Assembly (NCBI GenBank): GCA_963942565.1
Contig: CAWWDR010000521.1
Span: 1-64,000 of the forward strand
Reading direction: 5' to 3'
Origin: Maea johnstoni
Lineage: Eukaryota; Annelida; Polychaeta; Spionida; Magelonidae
Length of the DNA: 64,000 nucleotides
The translations under genes were made by a program, and so were the position numbers. Below the pieces are notes generated by a model that saw only the letters and a program-made list of their open reading frames with translations, searched no databases and had not been told where the DNA came from. Shown piece by piece: positions 24,631 to 37,900 of this stretch. Within the stretch, counting starts at the first letter, position 1. Every line of letters begins with the position of its first letter.

Positions 24631-26099
24631 ATGGCCTTGACAGGTCAACTTTTACCCTTCAAATCTAGACCCCTATGCCTCCTATGAAGCCCAAGTTCTA
24701 AATATCATTTCCTAAGAACCTTCCCAAGAGTTATTCACCTTAGGTGGGGGGTTAATTAGACATTTGAGCCTGTAAGGTGCCTTGAAAGTACCCCTACCTC
24801 AGAAATTGGCATGCGATGGCTGTATCAGTTACCCCTTGAATATACAAACTTCTTGAATTTTTCCGGCTGCCCCCAAATGATATATGCCATATTAAAACAT
24901 GAATAACTCTTCCTTAAGACATGTTCGAAAGTAATATGGGTCTCATTAAGGCATAACTAGCCTCATTCTTTTGTTATAAGGGGTCAAAGTTACCCCTATT
25001 TCAGGTATTTTAAGCCCCAACATCTACAAATCCATGGCCTTGACATGTCAACATTTACCCTTCATATATAGACCCCTATGCGTCCTATGAAGCCCAAGTC
25101 CTGGATATCTCTTCCTAAGAACCTCCCCAAGAGTTATTCACCTTAGGTGGGGGGTTAATTAGACATTTCAGCCTGTAAGGGGCCACGAAAGTATCCCTAC
25201 CTCAGCCATTGGCACGCGATGGCTGTATTAGTTACCCCTTAAATATACAAACTTCTTGAATTTTTCCTGCTTCCCCCTAATAATATATGTCATATTAAAA
25301 CATGAATAACTCTTCCTTAAGACATGTTCTAAAGTAATACGGGTCTGATTAAGGCATAACTAGCCTCATTCTTTTGTTAAAAGGGGTCAAAGTTACCCCT
25401 ATTTCAGGTATTTTAAGCCCCGACATCTACAAATCCATGGCCTTGACATGTCAACATTTACCGTTCATATATAGACCCCTATGCCTTCTATGAAGCCCAA
25501 GTCCTGGATATCTCTTCCTAAGAACCTTCCCAAGAGTTATTCACCTTAGGTGGGGGATTAATTAGACATTTGAGCCTGTAAGGGGCCACGAAAGTACCCC
25601 TACCTCAGCCATTGGCATGCGATGGCTGTATTGGTTACCCCTTGAATATACAAACTTCTTGAATTTTTCCTGCTGCCCCTAAATGATATATGCCATATCA
25701 AAACATGAATAACTCTTCCTTAAGACATGTTCTAAAGTAATATGGGTCTGATTAAGGCATAGCTAGCCTCATTCTCTTGTTATAAGGGGTCAAAGTTACC
25801 CCTATTTCAGGTATTTTAAGCCTCGACATTTACAAATCCATGGCCTTGACAGGTCAACTTTTACCCTTCCTATTTAGACCCCTATGCCTCCTATGAAGCC
25901 CAATTCCTGAATATCTCTTCCTAATAACCTACCCAAGAGTTATTTACCTTGGGTAGGGGGTTAATTAGACATTTGAGCCTGTAAGGTGCCTTGAAAGTAC
26001 CCCTACCTCAGCCATTGACATGCGATGGCTGTATTAGTTACCCTTTGAATATACAAACTTCTTGATTTTTTCCGGCTGCCCCCAAATGATAAATGCCAT

Positions 26100-29080
26100 A
26101 TTAAAACATGAATAACTCTTCCTTAAGACATGTTCGAAAGTAATATGGGTCTCATTAAGGCATAACTAGCCTCATTCTTTTGTTATAAGGGGTCAAAGTT
26201 ACCCCTATTTCAGGTATTTTAAGCCCCGACATCTACAAATCCATGGCCTTGACATGTCAACATTTACCCTTCATATCTAGACCCCTATGCCTCCTATAAA
26301 GCCCAAGGCCTGGATATCTCTTCCTAAGAACCTTCCCAAGAGTTATTCACCTTAGGTGGTGGGTTACTTGGGCATTTGAGCCTGTAAGGGGCCACAAAAG
26401 TACCCCTACCTCAGCCATTGGCACGCGATGGCTGTATTAGTTACCCCTTAAATATACAAACTTCTTGAAATTTTCCTGCTGCCCCCTAATGATATATGCC
26501 ATATCAAAACATAAATAACTCTTCCTTAAGACATGTTCCAAAGTAATACGGGTCTGATTAAGGCATATCTACACTCATTCTTTTGTTAAAAGGGGTCAAA
26601 GTTACCCCTATTTCAGGTATTTTAAGCCCCAACATCAACAAATCCATGGCCTTGACAGGTCAACTTTTACCCTTCAAATCTAGACCCCTATGTCTCCTAT
26701 AAAGCCCAAGTTCTATATATCCCTTCCTAAGAACCTTCCCAATATTTATTCATCATAGGTGAGGGGTTAATTAGGCATTTGAGCCTGTAAGGTGCCTTGA
26801 AAGTACCCCTACCTCAGCCATTGGCATGCGATGGCTGTATTAGTTACCCTTTGAATATACAAACTTCTTGATTTTTTCCGGCTGCCCCCAAATGATATAT
26901 GCCATATTAAAACATGAATAACTCTTCCTTAAGACATGTTCGAAAGTAATATGGGTCTCATTAAGGCATAACTAGCCTCATTCTATTGTTATAAGGGGTC
27001 AAAGTTACCCCTATTTCAGGTATTTTAAGCCCCGACATCTACAAATCCATGGCCTTGACATGTCAACATTTACCCTTCATATTTAGACCCCTATACCTCC
27101 TATGAAGCCCAAGTCCTGAATATCTCTTCCTAATAACCTACCCAAGAGTTATTTACCTTGGGTGGGGGGTTAATTAGACATTTGAGCATGTAAGGTGACT
27201 TGAAAGTACCCCTACCTCAGCCATTGGCATGCGATGGCTGTATTAGTTACCCCTTAAATATACAAACTTCTTGAATTTTTCCTGCTGCCCTCTAATGATA
27301 TATGCCATATTAAAACATGAATAACTCTTCCTTAAGACATGTTCTAAAGTAATACGGGTCTGATTAAGGCATAACTACCCTCATTCTTTTGTTAAAAGGG
27401 GTCAAAGTTACCCCTATTTCAGGTATTTTAAGCCCCGACATCAACAAATCCATGGCCTTGGCAGGTCAACTTTTACCCTTCAAATCTAGACCCCTATGCC
27501 TCCTATGAAGCCCAAGTTCTAAATATCTCTTCCTAAGAACCTTCCCAAGAGTTATTCACCTTAGGTGGGGTGTTAATTAGACATTTGAGCCTGTAAGCGG
27601 CCTTGAAAGTACCCCTACCTCAGAAATTGGCATGCGATGGCTGTATTAGTTACCCCTTGAATATACAAACTTCTTGAATTTTTCCGGCTGCCCCCAAATG
27701 ATATATGCCATAATAAAACATGAATAACTCTTCCTTAAGACATGTTCGAAAGTAATATGGGTCTCATTAAGGCATAACTAGCCTCATTCTTTTGTTATAA
27801 GGGGTCAAAGTTACCCCTATTTCAGGTATTTTAAGCCCCGACATCTACAAATCCATGGCCTTGACATGTCAACATTTACCCTTCATATCTAGACCCCTAT
27901 GCCTCCTATAAAGCCCAAGGCCTGGATATCTCTTCCTAAGAACCTTCCCAAGAGTTATTCACCTTAGGTGGTGGGTTACTTGGGCGTTTGAGCCTGTAAG
28001 GGGCCACAAAAGTACCCCTACCTCAGCCATTGGCACGCGATGGCTGTATTAGTTACCCCTTAAATATACAAACTTCTTGAAATTTTCCTGCTGCCCCCTA
28101 ATGATATATGCCATATCAAAACATAAATAACTCTTCCTTAAGACATGTTCCAAAGTAATACGGGTCTGATTAAGGCATATCTACACTCATTCTTTTGTTA
28201 AAAGGGGTCAAAGTTACCCCTATTTCAGGTATTTTAAGCCCCAACATCAACAAATCCATGGCCTTGACAGGTCAACTTTTACCCTTCAAATCTAGACCCC
28301 TATGCCTCCTATAAAGCCCAAGTTCTATATATCCCTTCCTAAGAACCTTCCCAATATTTATACATCTTAGGTGAGGGGTTAATTAGGCATTTGAGCCTGT
28401 AAGGTGCCTTGAAAGTACCCCTACCTCAGCCATTGGCATGCGATGGCTGTATTAGTTACCCTTTGAATATACAAACTTCTTGATTTTTTCCGGCTGCCCC
28501 CAAATGATATATGCCATATTAAAACATGAATAACTCTTCCTTAAGACATGTTCGAAAGTAATATGGGTCTCATTAAGGCTAAACTAGCCTCATTCTATTG
28601 TTATAAGGGGTCAAAGTTACCCCTATTTCAGGTATTTTAAGCCCCGACATCTACAAATCCATGACCTTGACATGTCAACATTTACCCTTCATATTTAGAC
28701 CCCTATACCTCCTATGAAGCCCAAGTCCTGAATATCTCTTCCTAATAACCTACCCAAGAGTTATTTACCTTGGGTGGGGGGTTAATTAGACATTTGAGCA
28801 TGTAAGGTGCCTTGAAAGTACCCCTACCTCAGCCATTGGCATGCGATGGCTGTATTAGTTACCCCTTAAATATACAAACTTCTTGAATTTCTCCTGCTGC
28901 CCTCTAATGATATATGCCATATTAAAACATGAATAACTCTTCCTTAAGACATGTTCTAAAGTAATACGGGTCTGATTAAGGCATAACTACCCTCATTCTT
29001 TTGTTAAAAGGGGTCAAAGTTACCCCTATTTCAGGTATTTTAAGCCCCAACATCAACAAATCCATGGCCTTGACAGGTCA
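26100..29080. repeat. 4-mer tandem duplication (2 x 1,612 bp)
   Basis: The rare word CATAAATAACTCTTCC occurs at about 26508 and 28120, and TTTTTTCCGGCTGCCCCC recurs in step; the distance is 1,612 bp (4 x 403). The second copy begins at about 27712. Both are repeated again 12,896 bp downstream inside 32-mer copy 2. Confidence 0.75.
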
Positions 29081-31935
29081 ACTTTTACCCTTCAAATCTA
29101 GACCCATATGCCTCCTATAAAGCCCAGGTTCTAAATATCCCTTCCTAAGAACCTTCCCAAGAGTTATTCATCTTAGGTGGGGGGTTAATTAGGCATTTGA
29201 GCCTGTAAGGTGCCTTGAAAGTACCCCTACCTCAGCCATTGGCATGCGATGGCTGTATTGGTTACCCCTTGAATATACAAACTTCTTGAATTTTTCCTGC
29301 TGCCCCCAAATGATATATGCCATATTAAAACATGAATAACTCTTCCTTAAGACATGTTCTAAAGTAATATGGGTCTGATTAAGGCATAGCTAGCCTCATT
29401 CTTTTGTTATAAGGGGTCAAAGTTACCCCTATTTCAGGTATTTTAAGCCTCGACATTTACAAATCTATGGCCTTGACAGGTCAACTTTTACCCTTCCTAT
29501 TTAGACCCCTATGCCTCCTATGAAGCCCAATTCCTGAATATCTCTTCCTAATAACCTACCCAAGAGTTATTTACCTTGGGTGGGGGGTTAATTATACATT
29601 TGAGCCTGTAAGGTGCCTTGAAAGTACCCCTACCTCAGCCATTGGCATGCGATGGCTGTATTAGTTATCCCTTGAATATACAAACTTCTTGAATTTTTCC
29701 TGCTGCCTCCTAATGATATATGCCATGTCAAAACATGAATAACTCTTCCTTAAGACATGTTCTAAAGTAATACGGGTCTGATTAAGGCATTACTACCCTC
29801 ATTCTGTTGTTATAAGGGGTCAAAGTTACCCCTATTTCAGGTATTTTAAGCCCCTACATCAACAAATCCATGGCCTTGACAGGTCAACTTTTACCCTTCA
29901 TATATAGACCCCTATGCCTCCTATGAAGCCCAAGTCCTGAATATCTCTTCCTAGGAACCTTCCCAAGAGTTATTTACCTTAGGTGGGGGGTTAATTAGAC
30001 ATTTGAGCCTCTGAGGTGCCTTGAAGTACCCCTACTTCAGCCATGGGTACGCAATGGCTGTATTAGTTACCCCTTAAATATACAAACTTCTTGAATTTTT
30101 CCTGCTGCCCCCTAATGATATATGCCATATCAAAACATGAATAACTCTTCCTTAAGACATGTTCTAAAGTAATACGGGTCTGATTAAGGCATAACTAGCC
30201 TCATTCTTTTGTTAAAAGGGGTCAAAGTTACCCCTATTTCAGGTATTTTAAGCCCCGACATCTACAAATCCATGGCCTTGACATGTCAACATTTACCCTT
30301 CATATATAGACCCCTATGCCTCCTATGAAGCCCAAGTCCTGGATATCTCTTCCTAAGAACCTTCCCAAGAGTTATTCACCTTAGGCGGGGGGTTAATTAG
30401 ACATTTGAGGCTGTAAGGGGCCACGAAAGTACCCCTACCTCAGCCATTGGCACGCGATGGCTCTATTAGTTACCCCTTAAATATACAAACTTCTTGAATT
30501 TTTCCTGCTTCCCCCTAATAATATATGTCATATTAAAACATGAATAACTCTTCCTTAAGACATGTTCTAAAGTAATACGGGTCTGATTAAGGCATAACTA
30601 GCCTCATTCTTTTGTTAAAAGGGGTCAAAGTTACCCCTATTTCAGGTATTTTAAGCCCCGACATCTACAAATCCATGGCCTTGACATGTCAACATTTACC
30701 CTTCATATATAGACCCCTATGCCTCCTGTGAGGCCAAGTCCTGGATATCTCTTCCTAAGAACCTTCCCAAGAGTTATTCACCTTAAGAGGGGGGTTAATT
30801 AGACATTTGAGCCTGTAAGGGGCCACAAAAGTACCCCTACCTCAGCCATTGGCATGCAATGGCTGTATTAGTTACCCCTTAAATATACAAACTTCTTGAA
30901 TTTTTCCTGCTTCCCCCTAATAATATATGTCATATTAAAACATGAATAACTCTTCCTTAAGACATGTCCTAAAGTAATACGGGTCTGATTAAGGCATAAC
31001 TAGCCTCATTCTTTTGTTAAAAGGGGTCAAAGTTACCCCTATTTCAGGTATTTTAAGCCCCGACATCTACAAATCCATGGCCTTGACATGTCAACATTTA
31101 CCCTTCATATATAGACCCCTATGCCTCCAATGAAGCCCAAGTCCTGGATATCTCTTCCTAAGAACATTCCCAAGAGTTATTCACCTTCGGTGGCGGGTTA
31201 ATTAGACATTTGAGCCTGTAAGGGGCCACGAAAGTACCCCTACCTCAGCCATTGGCACGCAATGGCTGTATTAGTTACCCCTTAAATATACAAACTTCTT
31301 GAATTTTTCCTGCTTCCCCCTAATAATATATGTCATATTAAAACATGAATAACTCTTCCTTAAGACATGTTCTAAAGTAATACGGTTCTGATTAAGGCAT
31401 AACTAGCCTCATTCTTTTGTTAAAAGGGGTCAAAGTTACCCCTATTTCAGGTATTTTAAGCCCCGACATCTACAAATCCATGGCCTTGACATGTCAACAT
31501 TTACCCTTCATATATAGACCCCTATGCCTCCAATGAAGCCCAAGTCCTGGATATCTCTTCCTAAGAACCTTCCCAAGAGTTATTCACCTTAGGTGGGGGG
31601 TTAATTAGACATTTGAGCCTGTAAGGGGCCACAAAAGTACCCCTACCTCAGCCATTGGCACACGATGGCTGTATTAGTTACCCCTTAAATATACAAACTT
31701 CTTGAATTTGTCCTGCTCCCCCCTTATGATATATGCCATATTAAAACATGAATAACTCTTCCTTAAGACATGTTATAAAGTAATACGGGTCTGATTAAGG
31801 CATAACTACCCTAATTCCTTTGTTAAAAGGGGTCAAAGTTACCCCTATTTCAGGTATTTTAAGCCCCGACATCAACAAATCCATGGCCTTGACATGTCAA
31901 CATTTACCCTTCATATATAGACCCCTATGCCTCCA

Positions 31936-34900
31936 ATGAAGCCCAAGTCCTGGATATCTCTTCCTAAGAACCTTCCCAAGAGTTATTCACCTTAGGTGGG
32001 GGGTTAATTAGACATTTGAGCCTGTAAGGGGCCACGAAAGTACCCCTACCTCAGCCATTGGCACGCGATGGCTCTATTAGTTACCCCTTAAATATACAAA
32101 CTTCTTGAATTTTTCCTGCTTCCCCCTAATAATATATGTCATATTAAAACATGAATAACTCTTCCTTAAGACATGTTCTAAAGTAATACGGGTCTGATTA
32201 AGGCATAACTAGCCTCATTCTTTTGTTAAAAGGGGTCAAAGTTACCCCTATTTCAGGTATTTTAAGCCCCGACATCTACAAATCCATGGCCTTGACATGT
32301 CAACATTTACCGTTCATATATAGACCCCTATGCCTCCTATGAAGCCCAAGTCCTGGATATCTCTTCCTAAGAACCTTCCCAAGAGTTATTCACCTTAAGT
32401 GGGGGGTTAATTAGACATTTGAGCCTGTAAGGGGCCACAAAAGTACCCCTACCTCAGCCTTTGGCATGCGATGGCTGTATTGGTTACCCCTTGAATATAC
32501 AAACTTCTTGAATTTTTCCTGCTGCCCCCAAATGATATATGCCATATTAAAACATGAATAACTCTTCCTTAAGACATGTTCTAAAGTAATATGGGTCTGA
32601 TTAAGGCATAGCTAGCCTCATTCCTTTGTTATAAGGGGTCAAAGTTACCCCTATTTCAGGTATTTTAAGCCTCGACATTTACAAATCTATGGCCTTAACA
32701 GGTCAACTTTTACCCTTCCTATTTAGACCCCTATGCCTCCTATGAAGCCCAATTCCTGAATATCTCTTCCTAATAACCTACCCAAGAGTTATATACCTTG
32801 GGTGGGGGGTTAATTATACATTTGAGCCTGTAAGGTGCCTTGAAAGTACCCCTACCTCAGCCATTGGCATGCGATGGCTGTATTAGTTACCCCTTGAATA
32901 TACAAACTTCTTGAATTTTTCCTGCTGCCCCCAAATGATATATGCCATATTAAAACATGAATAACTCTTCCTTAAGACATGTTCGAAAGTAATATGGGTC
33001 TGATTAAGGCATAGCTAGCCTCATTCTTTTGTTATAAGGGGTCAAAGTTACCCCTATTTCAGGTATTTTAAGCCTCGACATTTACAAATCTATGGCCTTG
33101 ACAGGTCAACTTTTACCCTTCCTATTTAGACCCCTATGCCTCCTATGAAGCCCAATTCCTGAATATCTCTTCCTAATAACCTACCCAAGAGTTATTTACC
33201 TTGGGTGGGGGGTTAATTATACATCTGAGCCTGTAAGGTGCCTTGAAAGTACCCCTACCTCAGCCATTGGCATGCGATGGCTGTATTAGTTATCCCTTGA
33301 ATATACAAACTTCTTGAATTTTTCCTGCTGCCCCTTAATGAGATATGCCATATCAAAACATGAATAACCCTTCCTTAAGACATGTTCTAAAGTAATCTGG
33401 GTCTGATCAAGGCATAACTACCCTCATTCTTTTGTTATAAGGGGTCAAAGTTACCCCTATTTCAGGTATTTTAAGCCCCGACATCTACAAATCCATGGCC
33501 TTGACAGGTCAACTTTTACGCTTCATATCTAGAGCCCTATGCCTCCTATGAAGCCCAAGTCCTGAATATCTCTTCCTAAGAACCTCCCCAAGAGTTATTT
33601 ACCTTAGGTGGGGGTTTATTAGACATTTGAGCCTCTAAGGTGCCACGAAAGTACCCCTACCTCAGCCATTGGCATGCGATGGCTGTATTAGTTACCCCGT
33701 GAATATACAAACTTCTTGAATTTTTCCTGCTGCCTCCTAATGATATATGCCATATTAAAACATGAATAACTCTTCCTTACGACATGCTCTAAAGTAATGC
33801 GGGTCTGATTAAGGCATAACTACCCTCATTCTTTTGTTATAAGGAGTCAAAGTTACCCCTACTTCAGGTATTTTAAGCCCCGACATCAACAAATCCATGG
33901 CCTTGACAGGTCAACTTTTACCCTTCATATCTAGACCCCTATGCCTCCTATAAAGCCCAAGTCCTGGATATCTCTTCCTAAGAACGTTTCTAAGAGTTAT
34001 TCACCTTAGGTGGTGGGTTACTTGGGCATTTGAGCCTGTAAGGGGCCACGAAAGTACCCCTACCTCAGCCATTGGCACGCGATGGCTGTATTAGTTACCC
34101 CTTAAATATACAAACTTCTTGAATTTTTCCTGCTGCCCCCTAATGATATATGCCATATTAAAACATGAATAACTCTTCCTTAAGACATGTTCTAAAGTAA
34201 TCTGGGGCTGATTAAGGCATAACAACACTCATTCTTTTGTTAAAAGGGGTCAAAATTTACCCCTATTTCAGGTATTTTAAGCCCCGACATCAACAAATCC
34301 ATGGCTTTTGACAGGTCAAATTTTACCCTTCAAATGTAGACCCTTATGCCTCCTATAAAGCCCAAGTTCTATATATCCCTTCCTAAGAACCTTCCCAAGA
34401 GTTATTCATCTTAGGTGGGGGGTTAATTAGGTATTTGAGCCTGTAGGGTGCCTTGAAAGTACCCCTACCTCAGCCATTGGCATGCGATGGCTGTATTAGT
34501 TACCCCTTGAATATACAAACTTCTTGAATTTTTCCTGCTGCCCCCAAATGATATATGCCATATTAAAACATGAATAACTCTTCCTTCCGACATGTTCGAA
34601 AGTAATATGGGTCTCATTAAGGCATAACTAGCCTCATTATTTTGTTATAAGGGGTCAAAGTTACCCCTATTTCAGGTATTTTAAGCCCCAACATTTACAA
34701 ATCTATGGCCTTGACAGGTCAAATTTTACCCTTCATATTTAGACCCCTATGCCTCCTATGAAGCCCAAGTCCTGAATATCTCTTCCTAATAACCTACCCA
34801 AGAGCTATTTACCTTGGGTGGGGGGTTAATTAGACATTTGAGCATGTAATGTGCCTTGAAAGTACCCCTACCTCAGCCATTGGCATGCGATGGCTGTATT

Positions 34901-37900
34901 AGTTACCCCTTAAATATACAAACTTCTTGAATTTTTCCTGCTGCCCTCTAATGATATATGCCATATTAAAACATGAATAACTCTTCCATAAGACATGTTC
35001 TAAAGTAATACGGGTCTGATTAAGGCATAACTACCCTCATTCTTTTGTTAAAAGGGGTCAAAGTTACCCCTATTTCAGGTATTTTAAGCCCCGACATCAA
35101 CAAATCCATGGCCTTAACAGGTCAACTTTTACCCTTCCTATTTAGACCCCTATGCCTCCTATGAAGCCCAATTCCTGAATATCTCTTCCTAATAACCTAC
35201 CCAAGAGTTATATACCTTGGGTGGGGGGTTAATTATACATTTGAGCCTGTAAGGTGCCTTGAAAGTACCCCTACCTCAGCCATTGGCATGCGATGGCTGT
35301 ATTAGTTACCCCTTGAATATACAAACTTCTTGAATTTTTCCTGCTGCCCCCAAATGATATATGCCATATTAAAACATGAATAACTCTTCCTTAAGACATG
35401 TTCGAAAGTAATATGGGTCTGATTAAGGCATAGCTAGCCTCATTCTTTTGTTATAAGGGGTCAAAGTTACCCCTATTTCAGGTATTTTAAGCCTCGACAT
35501 TTACAAATCTATGGCCTTGACAGGTCAACTTTTACCCTTCCTATTTAGACCCCTATGCCTCCTATGAAGCCCAATTCCTGAATATCTCTTCCTAATAACC
35601 TACCCAAGAGTTATTTACCTTGGGTGGGGGGTTAATTATACATCTGAGCCTGTAAGGTGCCTTGAAAGTACCCCTACCTCAGCCATTGGCATGCGATGGC
35701 TGTATTAGTTATCCCTTGAATATACAAACTTCTTGAATTTTTCCTGCTGCCCCTTAATGAGATATGCCATATCAAAACATGAATAACCCTTCCTTAAGAC
35801 ATGTTCTAAAGTAATCTGGGTCTGATCAAGGCATAACTACCCTCATTCTTTTGTTATAAGGGGTCAAAGTTACCCTTATTTCAGGTATTTTAAGCCCCGA
35901 CATCTACAAATCCATGGCCTTGACAGGTCAACTTTTACGCTTCATATCTAGAGCCCTATGCCTCCTATGAAGCCCAAGTCCTGAATATCTCTTCCTAAGA
36001 ACCTCCCCAAGAGTTATTTACCTTAGGTGGGGGTTTATTAGACATTTGAGCCTCTAAGGTGCCACGAAAGTACCCCTACCTCAGCCATTGGCATGCGATG
36101 GCTGTATTAGTTACCCCGTGAATATACAAACTTCTTGAATTTTTCCTGCTGCCTCCTAATGATATATGCCATATTAAAACATGAATAACTCTTCCTTACG
36201 ACATGCTCTAAAGTAATGCGGGTCTGATTAAGGCATAACTACCCTCATTCTTTTGTTATAAGGAGTCAAAGTTACCCCTACTTCAGGTATTTTAAGCCCC
36301 GACATCAACAAATCCATGGCCTTGACAGGTCAACTTTTACCCTTCATATCTAGACCCCTATGCCTCCTATAAAGCCCAAGTCCTGGATATCTCTTCCTAA
36401 GAACGTTTCTAAGAGTTATTCACCTTAGGTGGTGGGTTACTTGGGCATTTGAGCCTGTAAGGGGCCACGAAAGTACCCCTACCTCAGCCATTGGCACGCG
36501 ATGGCTGTATTAGTTACCCCTTAAATATACAAACTTCTTGAATTTTTCCTGCTGCCCCCTAATGATATATGCCATATTAAAACATGAATAACTCTTCCTT
36601 AAGACATGTTCTAAAGTAATATGGGTCTGATTAAGGCATAACTACCCTCATTCTTTTGTTATAAGTGGTCAAAATTTACCCCTATTTCAGGTATTTTAAG
36701 CCCCGACATCAACAAATCCATGGCTTTTGACAGGTCAAATTTTACCCTTCAAATCTAGACCCTTATGCCTCCTATAAAGCCCAAGTTCTATATATCCCTT
36801 CCTAAGAACCTTCCCAAGAGTTATTCATCTTAGGTGGGGGGTTAATTAGGTATTTGAGCCTGTAGGGTGCCTTGAAAGTACCCCTACCTCAGCCATTGGC
36901 ATGCGATGGCTGTATTAGTTACCCCTTGAATATACAAACTTCTTGAATTTTTCCTGCTGCCCCCAAATGATATATGCCATATTAAAACATGAATAACTCT
37001 TCCTTCCGACATGTTCGAAAGTAATATGGGTCTCATTAAGGCATAACTAGCCTCATTATTTTGTTATAAGGGGTCAAAGTTACCCCTATTTCAGGTATTT
37101 TAAGCCCCAACATTTACAAATCTATGGCCTTGACAGGTCAAATTTTACCCTTCATATTTAGACCCCTATGCCTCCTATGAAGCCCAAGTCCTGAATATCT
37201 CTTCCTAATAACCTACCCAAGAGCTATTTACCTTGGGTGGGGGGTTAATTAGACATTTGAGCATGTAATGTGCCTTGAAAGTACCCCTACCTCAGCCATT
37301 GGCATGCGATGGCTGTATTAGTTACCCCTTAAATATACAAACTTCTTGAATTTTTCCTGCTGCCCTCTAATGATATATGCCATATTAAAACATGAATAAC
37401 TCTTCCATAAGACATGTTCTAAAGTAATACGGGTCTGATTAAGGCATAACTACCCTCATTCTTTTGTTAAAAGGGGTCAAAGTTACCCCTATTTCAGGTA
37501 TTTTAAGCCCCGACATCAACAAATCCATGGCCTTGACAGGTCAACTTTTACCCTTCAAATCTAGACCCCTATGCCTCCTATGAAGCCCAAGTTCTAAATA
37601 TCATTTCCTAAGAACCTTCCCAAGAGTTATTCACCTTAGGTGGGGGGTTAATTAGACATTTGAGCCTGTAAGGTGCCTTGAAAGTACCCCTACCTCAGAA
37701 ATTGGCATGCGATGGCTGTATCAGTTACCCCTTGAATATACAAACTTCTTGAATTTTTCCGGCTGCCCCCAAATGATATATGCCATATTAAAACATGAAT
37801 AACTCTTCCTTAAGACATGTTCGAAAGTAATATGGGTCTCATTAAGGCATAACTAGCCTCATTCTTTTGTTATAAGGGGTCAAAGTTACCCCTATTTCAG

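Larger units (their letters stand above)
19040..31935. repeat. 32-mer higher-order repeat, copy 1 (12,896 bp)
   Basis: The diagnostic AGCCTTTGGCATGC at 19557 recurs at 32453, and AAATATCATTTCC at 24700 recurs at 37596; both distances are 12,896 bp, exactly 32 x 403. Matching starts between about 19037 and 19080. Differences I saw between copies are few: the patch at 21391-21506, single substitutions near 22328, 23687 and 23890, and one near 34336 in copy 2. Confidence 0.88.
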
